A stretch of 64,000 bases of DNA from Lascolabacillus massiliensis (lineage in GTDB: Bacteria > Bacteroidota > Bacteroidia > Bacteroidales > Dysgonomonadaceae), in assembly GCF_001282625.1 (NCBI RefSeq), contig NZ_CTEJ01000001.1, positions 1,095,948 to 1,159,947 on the forward strand. Reading direction: 5' to 3'. Positions 35,738 through 45,791 of this stretch are shown piece by piece. The notes below the pieces were generated by a model. That model was not told the origin of the DNA. It searched no databases and saw only the letters and a program-made list of their open reading frames with translations. Positions within the stretch are counted from its first letter, which is position 1, and the number at the start of each line of letters is the position of its first letter. The position numbers were made by a program, and so were the translations under genes.

Positions 35738-36508
35738 TCAGTTCATTGAAGTACCGGGAGGCATCTCAGATGAATTTCTAATCGTGATAGCCTCACGATT
35801 ATTAGATGAAAGAAATTTTTCCTTAAGAATTTCATAAACAAATAAGCTATTACCAATAATATATCTTCGCCACATTCGACGTGGTTCACTTAAAAGCCTG
35901 TATAACCATTCTAATCCTGTTGAGATCATCCAATCAGGTGCTCTTTTTATATTACCGGCATAAAAATCAAATACTGCACCTATACAGCATATGTGACCAG
36001 CTTTCAATTCATCATAAAATTGATATGACCATTTTTCCTGTTTAGGTGCTGTCATTCCTACAAAAAGAACGTCCGGCTCAACTTCATTAACTGCATCAAT
36101 CATAGCTTTATTATCCTCCTCACTAAAAACGGGTTTAAATGGCGGAGAATAGGAATATACCTGTATACCAGGATACTCTCTTTTTGCTCTTTCAGTTATT
36201 AGTTTTAATGTTTTTGGTGTGCTGCCAAGAAAGAAACACTTTCCATTAATACTATTTAATCTTTGCATCTCGTAGTGAAAAAGATCTGCACCTGCAATTT
36301 TTTTCAATTTTTCTCCTTTTAATATACGCATTGCTAAAACAACACTAATGCCATCAGGCAACAACATATCGCTGGCATATATAGCTTCGCGAAAAAAAAC
36401 ATCTTTTTTAAGCGTATTATAGGAATGAGCATTGAGTGTATTTATCAACTTTTTGGAAGAGTCAAGCTCAATAAGAGGACCATTATATAATTCGAAGTTA
36501 CTTAGCAT
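35738..36508 (-). CDS. WecG/TagA/CpsF-family glycosyltransferase
   Basis: 256 aa. Family motifs: MLLPDGISVVLAMRIL, KIAGADLFHYEMQRLN, FFLGSTPKTLKLITERA, VEPDVLFVGMTAPKQEKW, and GAVFDFYAGNIKRAPDWM followed by GLEWLYRLLSEPRRMWRRY. The family adds the second sugar (often ManNAc or ManNAcA) to the polyprenyl-linked first sugar, or acts in related polymers. The Arg-rich C-terminal helix is thought to bind the membrane. It stands next to the initiating transferase, as expected for an early transfer step. Confidence 0.92.
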   Translation of the reverse strand: MLSNFELYNGPLIELDSSKKLINTLNAHSYNTLKKDVFFREAIYASDMLLPDGISVVLAMRILKGEKLKKIAGADLFHYEMQRLNSINGKCFFLGSTPKTLKLITERAKREYPGIQVYSYSPPFKPVFSEEDNKAMIDAVNEVEPDVLFVGMTAPKQEKWSYQFYDELKAGHICCIGAVFDFYAGNIKRAPDWMISTGLEWLYRLLSEPRRMWRRYIIGNSLFVYEILKEKFLSSNNREAITIRNSSEMPPGTSMN

Positions 36509-36558
36509 ATTCTATTAGTATTATGTTTTATACTCTTTATTATTATATTGTTGCACTT

Positions 36559-37491
36559 CTAGTTCTTATCAGAACTCCATGAAAATGTGAATTTTAATGA
36601 AGCAGCACAATTATGTATCTCTTTAAACCTAATTAATCCAACATTTGGCTCACCCTCAACACCTGAAGTACCCAAATCAATAACATCATAGTCAAGCTCC
36701 TTATAGAAATTATATATCTTTGAATATAAAAGGTCCATTATTCCTAATGACCTGTTTTCCATATCATCGCCAACAAATATTCCCTGAGCTATTTTATCGT
36801 GTCCACGATAAAATACTCCCGCTCCCTTTTTCCTGCCATATATATCTTTAACCAGAAAAAAATCAACAGGAATAACTGACTTCACTTTAATAATGTCTTC
36901 CAAGCTCATATGAATTTTTCTGCCCTGTATTTCTCTGTTTCTAAAAATTATATCATATACATAGTTTATAGATTGCTCATCTGAAACTACATGGAAAGTG
37001 AGATTATTATTGATAGCTTTATTATAGTTCTGTAATACTGTGTTTTTCACCCAGGTACCATCAAACTTCTTTAAATCAATCCAATTAATTATTTCAGGAG
37101 TTGACATATTATAACCCAGTCTGTAAAAGGCATTAATAAATTTTGCATTCATATTAGTCTGATATAGATCAGGAGGAAGAGTAATTATTAATCCATCCAG
37201 ATTATTGTCAGTAACATATGTTTTTAGATTCGACACAAAATTTTCCACCTCATTATACAAAAGATGCTCATGTGTATAATGAAATCCTGCAAATGGAGCT
37301 GAAAAAGGAGCACGAATTACATTATCTTTTATACCAGCAATTAGTCCTATTGAATTACATCCTTCGTTCATTAACCTTATTACCCTGTCAGCTTTACTCT
37401 TCACCAAATCTATAAAAGGCTCAGAGATATAGGGGTTTGAATCTATAGGAAAATGTCTCCTATACTTATCCTTTGACACCTCTACTAACAT
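36559..37491 (-). CDS. FemAB/GNAT-like acyl or aminoacyl transferase
   Basis: 310 aa, no signal or membrane helix. The N-terminal half reads like a FemAB-type GNAT fold (SNPYISEPFIDLVKSKADRVIRL, then APFSAPFAGFHY). A second half has another GNAT-like unit with FFLVKDIYGRKKGAGVFYRGHDKIAQGIFVG and a C-terminal YDVIDLGTSGVEGEPNVGLIRFKE. Such proteins in polysaccharide loci transfer acyl or amino-acid groups to sugars. This would be a decorating enzyme. The assignment is by pattern only and the donor is unknown. It lies 50 bp upstream of the wecG-like gene. Confidence 0.65.
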   Translation of the reverse strand: MLVEVSKDKYRRHFPIDSNPYISEPFIDLVKSKADRVIRLMNEGCNSIGLIAGIKDNVIRAPFSAPFAGFHYTHEHLLYNEVENFVSNLKTYVTDNNLDGLIITLPPDLYQTNMNAKFINAFYRLGYNMSTPEIINWIDLKKFDGTWVKNTVLQNYNKAINNNLTFHVVSDEQSINYVYDIIFRNREIQGRKIHMSLEDIIKVKSVIPVDFFLVKDIYGRKKGAGVFYRGHDKIAQGIFVGDDMENRSLGIMDLLYSKIYNFYKELDYDVIDLGTSGVEGEPNVGLIRFKEIHNCAASLKFTFSWSSDKN

Positions 37492-37504
37492 AATTTTCTT
37501 TTTT

Positions 37505-38614
37505 TTAATTTATAACTTGTTGTAAAATAGAAAGCAACCTCTTTTCAAAAATTTCAATTGTAAAATTTCTTTCATATTTTATTCTTCCATTAATTCCCAT
37601 ACGCCTTCGCAGTTCAGGTCTGTAAAATAAATATTCAAGCCTATCCGCCAAGGTATCAGCATCATCATATTTATCTAATAAATACCCATTATAGCCATCT
37701 TCTACCATATCGGGCATTCCTCCGACATTAGCAGTTATAATAGGTAGTCTATGCTGCATAGCTTCTAGTAGAACCAAAGGAAAACAATCACATTTAGATG
37801 GCAATACGAACACATCTGCCTGTTCGAAAGTCATAACCTTTAGTTTTCCATATCTTTTACCCAGATATTGAATATGCTCAGATAAACCTCTCTGTTCGAC
37901 ATATTTACAAAACTGCTCTTTTGATACATCTGCTTCACCACCAACAAAGTCACATCGAAAATAAATGCCTTTTTCATGTAATTTTGCACAAGCATCAATA
38001 AGCACAAATACTCCCTTTTCAAGCATCAGATTAGAAAAAAACAGTATATTAAAAGGTTTTATATCCGGCAGAGAAAGTAATTCTGTTGTAGGTTGATAAT
38101 CCTTAATGCCATTAGGGCATATGAACACATTTTTATGCGGTACATATTTCTCTACATCATAATATAGGTTCTCTGAAAGCAGTATTACCTTCTGGTTTCT
38201 AAATACAAAACGATAGAGTAAATTATTAAACCATTTTTTATTTTCAAGAGTAATTCCTCTATTATGTATATGATACAATATCTTGACCCTGAACAGACGT
38301 AATAAGGATACTAACATCACATCTTTTCTGAAGCCTGCTCCTGTAGTAGTTAAAGCAAAGTAGCACAGATTAGGCCTTCGATGAATCAATTTTCCAAGCA
38401 GATGAAACCATGATAAAATGAATCTGAATGTCTTACTAGTTTTGATTTTACCAGTATCATCCACTTTTCTGGATAAGAGCAGATTTATATACCTTCCATG
38501 AAATTGACTATTTATTAATATGCTATTCTTGATAGTCTCTCCCACTATAGATGATCCATGAACCGGAGGTGGCAGGTGCAGCAAAAAAAGTATGTTTTTC
38601 TTTTTATTATTCAT
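37505..38614 (-). CDS. Family 4 glycosyltransferase
   Basis: 369 aa. GT-B fold: the acceptor half begins NILFLLHLPPPVHGSSIVGE with a Gly/Ser loop, and the donor half has ILFFSNLMLEKGVFVLIDAC, FVGGEAD, and the E-x7-E type region DVFVLPSKCDCFPLVLLEAMQHRLPIIT. Here the first Glu position is CDCFP, so the usual SxxEg is altered while the second Glu (LLEAM) is kept. It overlaps the next upstream GT4 gene by 4 bp (ATGA), implying tight coupling. Donor and linkage are unknown. Confidence 0.9.
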   Translation of the reverse strand: MNNKKKNILFLLHLPPPVHGSSIVGETIKNSILINSQFHGRYINLLLSRKVDDTGKIKTSKTFRFILSWFHLLGKLIHRRPNLCYFALTTTGAGFRKDVMLVSLLRLFRVKILYHIHNRGITLENKKWFNNLLYRFVFRNQKVILLSENLYYDVEKYVPHKNVFICPNGIKDYQPTTELLSLPDIKPFNILFFSNLMLEKGVFVLIDACAKLHEKGIYFRCDFVGGEADVSKEQFCKYVEQRGLSEHIQYLGKRYGKLKVMTFEQADVFVLPSKCDCFPLVLLEAMQHRLPIITANVGGMPDMVEDGYNGYLLDKYDDADTLADRLEYLFYRPELRRRMGINGRIKYERNFTIEIFEKRLLSILQQVIN

Positions 38615-39735
38615 AGCATTCTTGAATATAAATTTGAATAACGCTGAATCATTTTATCTAGTGAAAATTTATTAATTACAAAATCGAAGGCTATCTCTCT
38701 TATTTTTCCCATGTCATATTCTCTCTTGTATATCTTATCGAAAATGGAATACAACTCATCATCATTATTAAGATGAAATCTTAATGGCCAGTTATCAGGT
38801 AAAGTTTCATCCAATCCAGGGGCAAAAGACGCAATAACAGGTGTATGAGCCAAAGAAGCCTCAATTGAGGTTAGCCCAAGACCTTCGAAATGTGATGGCA
38901 TGAATAGGAAATCAAATGCATAAAGCATATTTGAAACATTGGGAACCGGATTATATAATATTAAATCGCTCCTCTCTTCTGCAAGATTAAATAATTTGTT
39001 TTTGTAAGTTCCATCTCCAATTAAGTGAAATAGAAAGTTATCCGGATATTTTTCTCCTATGTAATTCAATGCAGAGATAACTGTTTCCATTCCTTTGTAA
39101 TCTTCAAAGCGACCACAAAAAGCTATATTAATTTTATTATTATCTATTTTAAATGGATGTGCTATTTTACCGGGTACTGGACAGCCGTTATAAATAATTT
39201 GTCTATCATCTGAAATTTGAAGATTATACTTTCTCCTGAGTTCTTCATATGCAACCATAGCGTAAGAAGATACAGAGACCACACTTTCATTGAAAAGTGC
39301 TGATTCAGTAATTTTTCCTAATAAATGGTGCGAACGCCAAAGTTGTGTATTGTGTATTGTACGTACAATTTTAGGGAAATTCAGTTTTAATAACCTGAAC
39401 ATCCTTAACAGAACAGATAAAACAAAATCGGGCAAGTCGGTATGAGAATGGATAATATCAGGTTTTTCCTTTCTGATATGCATAAATAGTTTTAATGGAG
39501 CAAAAATAAGACTTACACGTTTTTGCCCTTTAAAAAGCGTTGTAACCTTTATATTATCAGATTTAAGTTCCTCCTTTTTACTCTGTGCATAACTACTGTT
39601 AGTTGGATAAATTTCAATAAGTTCCAACTCAACTCCATCTCCCAGATATTTTCCACAAAACCTGGCAAGATTGAAAGCAACTAATTCTGCTCCTCCTAAC
39701 TGAATCGACGAAATTATTTGATAAATTTTACTCAT
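38611..39735 (-). CDS. Family 4 glycosyltransferase
   Basis: 374 aa. N-terminal SSIQLGGAELVAFNLARF (nucleotide-loop Gly pair) and PDIIHSHTDLPDF. C-terminal FCGRFEDYKGMETVISAL, HLIGDGTYKNKLFNLA, and MPSHFEGLGLTSIEASLAHTPVIA, a full E-x7-E motif. It is the middle of three consecutive GT4 genes, overlapping its neighbours by 4 and 8 bp. Each probably adds one sugar of the repeat unit. Confidence 0.92.
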   Translation of the reverse strand: MSKIYQIISSIQLGGAELVAFNLARFCGKYLGDGVELELIEIYPTNSSYAQSKKEELKSDNIKVTTLFKGQKRVSLIFAPLKLFMHIRKEKPDIIHSHTDLPDFVLSVLLRMFRLLKLNFPKIVRTIHNTQLWRSHHLLGKITESALFNESVVSVSSYAMVAYEELRRKYNLQISDDRQIIYNGCPVPGKIAHPFKIDNNKINIAFCGRFEDYKGMETVISALNYIGEKYPDNFLFHLIGDGTYKNKLFNLAEERSDLILYNPVPNVSNMLYAFDFLFMPSHFEGLGLTSIEASLAHTPVIASFAPGLDETLPDNWPLRFHLNNDDELYSIFDKIYKREYDMGKIREIAFDFVINKFSLDKMIQRYSNLYSRML

Positions 39736-40876
39736 ATGCTAGTTTCCCCCATTCGCTAATCATCCTTTCTCTAAAACTGCTTATCAAAGGTGGTCTTTCA
39801 TTTATATTCACTTCATTCACAGGCTCTATCTGATTGTAAAACAATTCAAGATTTTTTAAAGTATCTTCTTCATCTAATGGATTGAATGTTATACCGTTAT
39901 TTGAGTCTATTAATGAAGATGCCCCTGCGTATTTTGAGCAAAATACCGAAAGACCAAAAACTAAAGCTTCATTTACAACAGCACCAAAAGTTTCTGATAA
40001 ACTGGGAAGTACAAATCCGGAAGAAGAGGCATACCAGGCATATAATTCATCAAATTGATATTTGCCTGGAAATAATACTTTATTATCTATTTTCTCATCT
40101 TCTACTATAGATTTTATTTTCTCAAGTTCACTACCTTCTCCTATTAATAAAAAGAGGCAATCATCTTTATCTTTAATAAACTGCGATACCTTTTTAAGAA
40201 ATATATCTAGTGCTTTTTCAGGAATAAATCTCCCAACAAAAAGTAATACTTTCTTGCCCTTCAAATTATATTTGCTAATATGGTTCTGAGCAATCTTCTC
40301 TATTGTATCACTGTTTTTTCTCAATCTTTCAGGAAGTTGTAATATTGGTGAAATAATTAAGCTGTTTTCTTTTAAATTAAAATTGCAGTGATGGAAATCT
40401 GCCACCTCTTTTGACATTACAACTAAGAAGTCTAGTATCTTTAACGATTTATCTCTTGCAATTTTCCTTATTTTAGATTGTATATTTATACATATATCCA
40501 AACTATCATCAACAAAAGTTCCTACCTTCTGCTTTACCAATCCCAATTTCTTAAGCAATAATAGATACTGAGTAGTAAAAGAATACTCATAACCTAAAAT
40601 AATATCTGGATCTACTTGCCTGATTTTTTTATACATTCCAAAACGAAATAGCCTGCCTTTATACCTCGGTCCCGACAACAAATAAGAATACTTGAAATGA
40701 CACTGTTCTGATATTTTATTTTGATCGATATTAAAATTCCACATCTGATCAAAAAGCAATACCACCTCCAGATCAAATATTTCATTAAGAATGTTGAACT
40801 GATCTATCCTGTATGTAGCAAGAACAGGATGAAAAATCAACAACTTCTTTTTTCCTATTTCATTAATATTGGACAT
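39728..40876 (-). CDS. Family 4 glycosyltransferase
   Basis: 382 aa. Donor-domain motifs LLFVGRFIPEKALDIFLKKV, LIGEGSELEKIKSI, FPGKYQFDELYAWYASSSGFVLPSLSETFGAVVNEALVFGLSVF (E-x7-E present). The N-terminal half resembles GT4 enzymes beginning KLLIFHPVLATYRIDQFNIL. It overlaps the following GT4 gene by 8 bp and lies 12 bp after the polymerase gene. Donor unknown. Confidence 0.9.
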   Translation of the reverse strand: MSNINEIGKKKLLIFHPVLATYRIDQFNILNEIFDLEVVLLFDQMWNFNIDQNKISEQCHFKYSYLLSGPRYKGRLFRFGMYKKIRQVDPDIILGYEYSFTTQYLLLLKKLGLVKQKVGTFVDDSLDICINIQSKIRKIARDKSLKILDFLVVMSKEVADFHHCNFNLKENSLIISPILQLPERLRKNSDTIEKIAQNHISKYNLKGKKVLLFVGRFIPEKALDIFLKKVSQFIKDKDDCLFLLIGEGSELEKIKSIVEDEKIDNKVLFPGKYQFDELYAWYASSSGFVLPSLSETFGAVVNEALVFGLSVFCSKYAGASSLIDSNNGITFNPLDEEDTLKNLELFYNQIEPVNEVNINERPPLISSFRERMISEWGKLAYE

Positions 40877-40888
40877 AGTGATATTTTT

Positions 40889-42247
40889 TTATTCTTCTTG
40901 CGTTGATAAATTAACCAATCCCTTAGCTTCTTTTTCCTTAACTCTAAGTTTTTCAACTAAATATTGCTGTAAACGGACATATCTTACATCAAAAATGCCA
41001 CGTACCCAAACTGCAACTTCGATATCTGTCATATTTCTGAATGAGTAGGAGTAGCAGAGCCCCAACATTGTCATTATCATAAAGTAATTGAGGGAAAAGT
41101 CACTGATATCCTCCACCCATGAAAATAGCCATCGGAAAGCAACATATGTACCCAACAATTTGGCATAAATACTTTTTGACCTATTTACAGCCAGATATGT
41201 TGCTCTGAAGAAAATAATGGTATATAGGATTACACCAACTAAACCTGTCCAGGTGAAAATATTAGCTAAACCTACTTCATTTTGGATTCTTTCATGTCTT
41301 CCTGTCAATTCATAACCATAAATGCCAAATGTAAAGGAATCATTTCCACGCGCAGGAGTTCGGCCTAAAAACCAATAATTATTGTTTATTGCTGACTCAA
41401 GCACTTCTTCGTAGATAAATGTCCTTGTATCTGTAGTAAAATCTAGTTCTTCTATTTCTCCCATATTATTTACACCTTTTGTTTTATATTCTCCTTTGAT
41501 ATAATCCTGCATATTAAATACATTGAATACACCAGAGACACCTAACACGAAGAGAGTAACAGGAACAATAAACATTGTTAAGCGTAAAGTCTCAAAAATA
41601 TTAGAAGGTAGCTTTTTATGAATATAGTACAATAATATAAACAAAAGAGGAACACCGAATTTGATTACATTACTTCTGGCACCCAGATCAGCAACTAAAA
41701 CAACAACTGTTGCAGCAATCAGAAGTATTTTGGCTCTCTTTGTAAGAGCAGGGAAAAAGAGTAATAGGAATGCTACAGGAACCAGATAAAAACCATATGC
41801 ATCTGTTCTTAAAAGTGCAATAAACAGCAGAAAAAGAGGGAACATATATTTCATATAAAATGATAATGTAGATTGAACTATAGATTTATTTGTTGCAGCA
41901 ATAATCACAAGAGGTAACATCAAAGCCATAGTATTTCCTGTTAATGCTTTCCAATCCCAATACATCTCTGCTGCAAATGCACCTCTGATTATACATACTG
42001 CATTCCAAAGCAGATATATCCATATTAGTATCATATTATCCTCATTCCTTTTGTCATAAAAAGAATATCGAGCTAAAAAGAATACAGCAAGTATCATAAT
42101 AGATATACTCCATCTTAAGGGGGTGCTATCCAATGAGTGAAGGAATGGTATTCCCGGCTTTACATAAGGTAATGCAGTATATAGCGTCAGAAAAAAAATA
42201 GTAATAGGGATGAGACGACTTATAATATGTTTATTTACTGTTGTCAT
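40889..42247 (-). CDS. O-antigen/capsule polymerase (Wzy-like)
   Basis: 452 aa membrane protein with about ten to twelve helices and one long hydrophilic loop (about 235-305) between helices, the usual Wzy layout. The loop includes GRTPARGNDSF and TGRHERIQNEVGLANIFTW, with Arg and His residues like those in ligase/polymerase loops. As Wzy proteins share little sequence, the call rests on topology and on being the only such gene between flippase and glycosyltransferases. A C-terminal cytoplasmic tail is rich in Lys/Glu. Confidence 0.8.
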   Translation of the reverse strand: MTTVNKHIISRLIPITIFFLTLYTALPYVKPGIPFLHSLDSTPLRWSISIMILAVFFLARYSFYDKRNEDNMILIWIYLLWNAVCIIRGAFAAEMYWDWKALTGNTMALMLPLVIIAATNKSIVQSTLSFYMKYMFPLFLLFIALLRTDAYGFYLVPVAFLLLFFPALTKRAKILLIAATVVVLVADLGARSNVIKFGVPLLFILLYYIHKKLPSNIFETLRLTMFIVPVTLFVLGVSGVFNVFNMQDYIKGEYKTKGVNNMGEIEELDFTTDTRTFIYEEVLESAINNNYWFLGRTPARGNDSFTFGIYGYELTGRHERIQNEVGLANIFTWTGLVGVILYTIIFFRATYLAVNRSKSIYAKLLGTYVAFRWLFSWVEDISDFSLNYFMIMTMLGLCYSYSFRNMTDIEVAVWVRGIFDVRYVRLQQYLVEKLRVKEKEAKGLVNLSTQEE

Positions 42248-42259
42248 AGGATTTTTTAA

Positions 42260-43177
42260 TTAATAAGTTTTCACACCATTTAGTCTCATATACCAATAAT
42301 ACAAACTTAGTTTGCGCAATATTGAATCACCTTTAAGTCCAAAAAAACCTCGGTATTTAAATCTCAGCCAATTCTCATAATATATCGATAAGTCAAATGG
42401 GTTAAGAATATTAAGGTTTTTCATTTGATATTTTTCAAAAATCCTGAGAGCTTCTTTTTCTCTTGGACCATTTTTCTTCATATCTCTCGAAACTGCTTTA
42501 CTATGTACTCTGTAAGCAACTGTTGTTTCATCAAGATGATAGATCTTATAACCATTTTCAAGAACTCTGAACAGAGTGGACATATCCTCATATATCCTGA
42601 ATTCCTCGTCACAATACCCAACAAGCTTAAACAGATCCCTCTTAATAAAGAATGTAGGTGTATTCAAAAATATAGGCCAACGTGAGTAATATTTCAACTG
42701 TTTTTTTGCAGTTGAGATATTTGCAAACATTTCTTGCCCTTCATTTACTACAATAGATCTGACTAGATTACTATTTTCATCTATCTCGCAAACATTTGAA
42801 AAAATGATCGACGCACCAGGATTTAAATAAGTAAACTCAATGTTATCTTTTATAAAATTATTCAGAAGTATATCATCACCTGCAATAACTTTCAACCACT
42901 TACCACTACATTCCCTGAGACCTCTATTACAGTTTTTAGATATCCCAGTATTTACAGGTGTAGTTATTAATTTTACATTTGCAAATCTATCTCTGTTTTT
43001 ATCTATCCACTCTTCAGTAATCTCCACTGTTTTATCAGTTGAACAATCATCACTAACTATTAACTCTATATTATTATATGTCTGAGACTTAATACTCTCT
43101 AATGTTTCTTCTATATAGTTAGAATTATTGTATGTTATTACAACAATCGAAATCAAAGCATCTTCATTTATGACCAT
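42260..43177 (-). CDS. Family 2 glycosyltransferase
   Basis: 305 aa GT-A enzyme. ISIVVITYNNSNYIEETLESI, IELIVSDDCSTDKTVEI and KVIAGDDILLNNFI (the DxD-like metal site) are present, with EDMSTLFRVLENGY as the acceptor-side acidic motif. There is no C-terminal membrane helix. It lies 12 bp before the polymerase gene and 4 bp after the flippase gene. The sugar is unknown. Confidence 0.92.
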   Translation of the reverse strand: MVINEDALISIVVITYNNSNYIEETLESIKSQTYNNIELIVSDDCSTDKTVEITEEWIDKNRDRFANVKLITTPVNTGISKNCNRGLRECSGKWLKVIAGDDILLNNFIKDNIEFTYLNPGASIIFSNVCEIDENSNLVRSIVVNEGQEMFANISTAKKQLKYYSRWPIFLNTPTFFIKRDLFKLVGYCDEEFRIYEDMSTLFRVLENGYKIYHLDETTVAYRVHSKAVSRDMKKNGPREKEALRIFEKYQMKNLNILNPFDLSIYYENWLRFKYRGFFGLKGDSILRKLSLYYWYMRLNGVKTY

Positions 43178-43181
43178 AACT

Positions 43182-44684
43182 CTATTTTTTTCTAAATTTA
43201 CTTAATACCCCATCTAAAATTTCTTTAATTCCAATCCTGGATTCCAGCTCTTTATATGAATACCATCCGGAAACTAAAATCAACAGTATACCGAAGAGAT
43301 AGGTATACGGCTGTCTGACTAAATTTACCATAGCAAATCCTAGCATTGCCAAAAAAAACTGTATTGCAAAAATCTGAATGAAAGAATAGCTGAATGAAAA
43401 TCTATATTTATGCCTTGCTATTATAAATACCTGTATAAGATAGAATACATAAGAAGCAAGGAAGGATATTCCAAGCCCGTTTAGCCCCCAATAATGATAA
43501 CCAAGCAGACTAAATAAGAGGAAATAAACACTTCCAAGAAATTCATTCCAGAAATAGAGATTTCCTGCTCCTTTTGCAAGGAAAACAAAAGCAATTGCCC
43601 AACTGACAGCCTTAAAGAAAATACCTAAAGTTGCCCAGTATACCATACCTGTAACTGATAAAAATTGAGTAGAGTAAAGAATAATTATTGCCCAGTTTAC
43701 AAAAATGATAAAAGCAATGAGTATTGGTGCCAAAATAAGTAGAGCTATTTCGGACTGTTGATTTATCAGTTGTTTGCTTTTTTCATCATCTGCTGATACA
43801 ACAGATAGTCTGGGATAGTAATCAGTACCCATAGCTGTAAAAATCATTCCCACATAGGTATTAATGATTGTAAAACCGGCACTGTATAAACCTACATCGG
43901 CTACATTTCCTGTTCTATTAATAAAAATTCTTAGTAAATACGCTGCAATAAGTGTTACCAAACCACTTAAACTAATCATGAATCCCATCAGCATCATACT
44001 TTTACCTTCTGAAACTGTTTCTTCATACGAAACTTTTGTTTTCTCCAGTTTGACTTTTTTTGCGAAATACCAGGAGAAAAATAGTGTAATCAACGAGGTG
44101 ATGATTATTACAGGAACAATTCCTTCAACACCGTACTTGTAGTATAAAGGTATTGTAACCAGCAAACCAACAAAACTACCATACACATTTGCCTTAGCCA
44201 GATTTTGAAGACGTCTTAGAGATTGAAGAAGAACCAATTCACCGGTACTTAATTGATTAAAAAGAAGCGTCACTGATATCCATATAAATGCTAAAGTGTA
44301 ATCCCTATTCCCGAATGTAAACTCACTTAGCCATGGAGAAAATACTAGTGTTACTATTGCCCCCAATAAACCTGTTAACCACACTAAGCGACGCATTACT
44401 GTAATAACCGATGATATTCTTGCGTTATCGTTAGTTGCAGTAGCTTCAGAAATATTTTTTATAGCGCTGGTACCTAAACCAAAGTTTGTTAGACCTGTAA
44501 TCAGTCCGGTTGTAGACGTCAGCAACCCTACTATACCCATTCCTGAAGGACCTAGTAAAATTGCCACAAACTTTGAGCGTACCACAGATATCAGAATCTG
44601 GAAAAACTGAACTCCTCCAAACAATGAAGTTGCTTTTACTATTTGTCTATATGACGATCTTTGCTCCTGCATTTTGATAATCAT
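43182..44684 (-). CDS. wzx: Wzx-type O-antigen/polysaccharide flippase
   Basis: 500 aa, 12 to 14 hydrophobic helices, MOP-superfamily polysaccharide-synthase type. The N-terminal region (ATSLFGGVQFFQILISVVRSKFVAILLGPSGMGIVGLL) is the hallmark of the O-antigen translocase subgroup. It flips the undecaprenyl-linked repeat unit across the inner membrane. The ATG at 44684 follows the aminotransferase stop by one base; a second ATG four codons later (44672) is equally possible. It is a core member of the Wzx/Wzy pathway here. Confidence 0.93.
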   Translation of the reverse strand: MIIKMQEQRSSYRQIVKATSLFGGVQFFQILISVVRSKFVAILLGPSGMGIVGLLTSTTGLITGLTNFGLGTSAIKNISEATATNDNARISSVITVMRRLVWLTGLLGAIVTLVFSPWLSEFTFGNRDYTLAFIWISVTLLFNQLSTGELVLLQSLRRLQNLAKANVYGSFVGLLVTIPLYYKYGVEGIVPVIIITSLITLFFSWYFAKKVKLEKTKVSYEETVSEGKSMMLMGFMISLSGLVTLIAAYLLRIFINRTGNVADVGLYSAGFTIINTYVGMIFTAMGTDYYPRLSVVSADDEKSKQLINQQSEIALLILAPILIAFIIFVNWAIIILYSTQFLSVTGMVYWATLGIFFKAVSWAIAFVFLAKGAGNLYFWNEFLGSVYFLLFSLLGYHYWGLNGLGISFLASYVFYLIQVFIIARHKYRFSFSYSFIQIFAIQFFLAMLGFAMVNLVRQPYTYLFGILLILVSGWYSYKELESRIGIKEILDGVLSKFRKK

Positions 44685-44685
44685 C

Positions 44686-45786
44686 TTAATTAAATGAGTT
44701 TATCACTTCAACCACCCGTTTAACTTCATCATCAGTTATAATCTGACTAATGGGCAGACTTAACACCTCTTCATGTATTTTTTCTGTAATTGGATATGAA
44801 TAGTGATTCCACTCTTTGTATGCATTTTGTTTATGTGGTGGAATCGGGTAATGTATAATTGTTTGTATTCCATTTTCAGTTAAATGTTTCTGTAATTCAT
44901 CTCGTCTGGAAGAACGAATAATAAAAAGATGAAACACATGTGCATCCCAATCATTTATTATTGGTAAGATTACATCTTTATTAATTATATGGTTAAGATA
45001 ATAATGAGCTACCTCTCTTCTTCTAGCTGTGTCTTCATCCAGATAATTTAACTTAACACCTAGTATAGCTGCTTGAATTTCATCTAGACGACTGTTATAG
45101 CCCTGGTAATCGAAAACATATTTTACAGTAGATCCATAATTAGCCAAAGATCTTACCTTATCTGCAAGAATTTTATCATCTGTCGTTACAGCACCACCAT
45201 CACCCAAAGCACCTAAATTTTTTCCTGGATAAAAACTATGTCCTGCAGCATTTCCTAACGATCCCGTTTTTTTACCCTTAAATTTACAACCATGCGCCTG
45301 TGCGTTGTCTTCAATTAATTTCAGGTTATATTGTTTACAAATTCTGCCAATCTTCTCAGTATATGCACATTGTCCATAAAGATGAACTATCATAATACCT
45401 TTAGTTTTAGAAGTGATTGCTGATTCAATCCTGTTTTCATCAATCTGATAGGTATTAATATCGGGCTCCACTAATACAGGCACTAATCTATTATCTGAAA
45501 TTGCTATTATTGAAGCTATATATGTATTGGCAGGCACAATTATTTCATCTCCCTCCTGCATAACACCCATCTCAATGTAGGCACGTAGAATAATTCTTAG
45601 TGCATCTAACCCATTTGCTACACCTATACAATATTCTGAGCCTGTGAATTGAGCATATTTTTTCTCAAAGCTATTTACCTCTTCGCCAAGAAGATACCAG
45701 CCTGAATCTATCACACGTGCAGCTGCTGAATGAATTTCAGATAAATGTTGATCCGTAATTTTTTTAATGTCAAGAAATTTAATCAT
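44686..45786 (-). CDS. fdtB: DegT/DnrJ/EryC1/StrS sugar aminotransferase (FdtB-like)
   Basis: 366 aa PLP enzyme. The internal-aldimine Lys is in [16 protein letters not shown], with [27 protein letters not shown] and [13 protein letters not shown] as other family segments. FdtB-type members put an amino group on C3 of dTDP-3-keto-6-deoxygalactose. Its neighbours, two FdtA-like ketoisomerases and a hexapeptide acyltransferase, fit the dTDP-Fuc3NAc (or Qui3NAc) pathway, so I assign FdtB by context. The gene lies 5 bp after the acyltransferase gene and 1 bp before wzx. Confidence 0.85.
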   Translation of the reverse strand: MIKFLDIKKITDQHLSEIHSAAARVIDSGWYLLGEEVNSFEKKYAQFTGSEYCIGVANGLDALRIILRAYIEMGVMQEGDEIIVPANTYIASIIAISDNRLVPVLVEPDINTYQIDENRIESAITSKTKGIMIVHLYGQCAYTEKIGRICKQYNLKLIEDNAQAHGCKFKGKKTGSLGNAAGHSFYPGKNLGALGDGGAVTTDDKILADKVRSLANYGSTVKYVFDYQGYNSRLDEIQAAILGVKLNYLDEDTARRREVAHYYLNHIINKDVILPIINDWDAHVFHLFIIRSSRRDELQKHLTENGIQTIIHYPIPPHKQNAYKEWNHYSYPITEKIHEEVLSLPISQIITDDEVKRVVEVINSFN

Positions 45787-45791
45787 TACTA

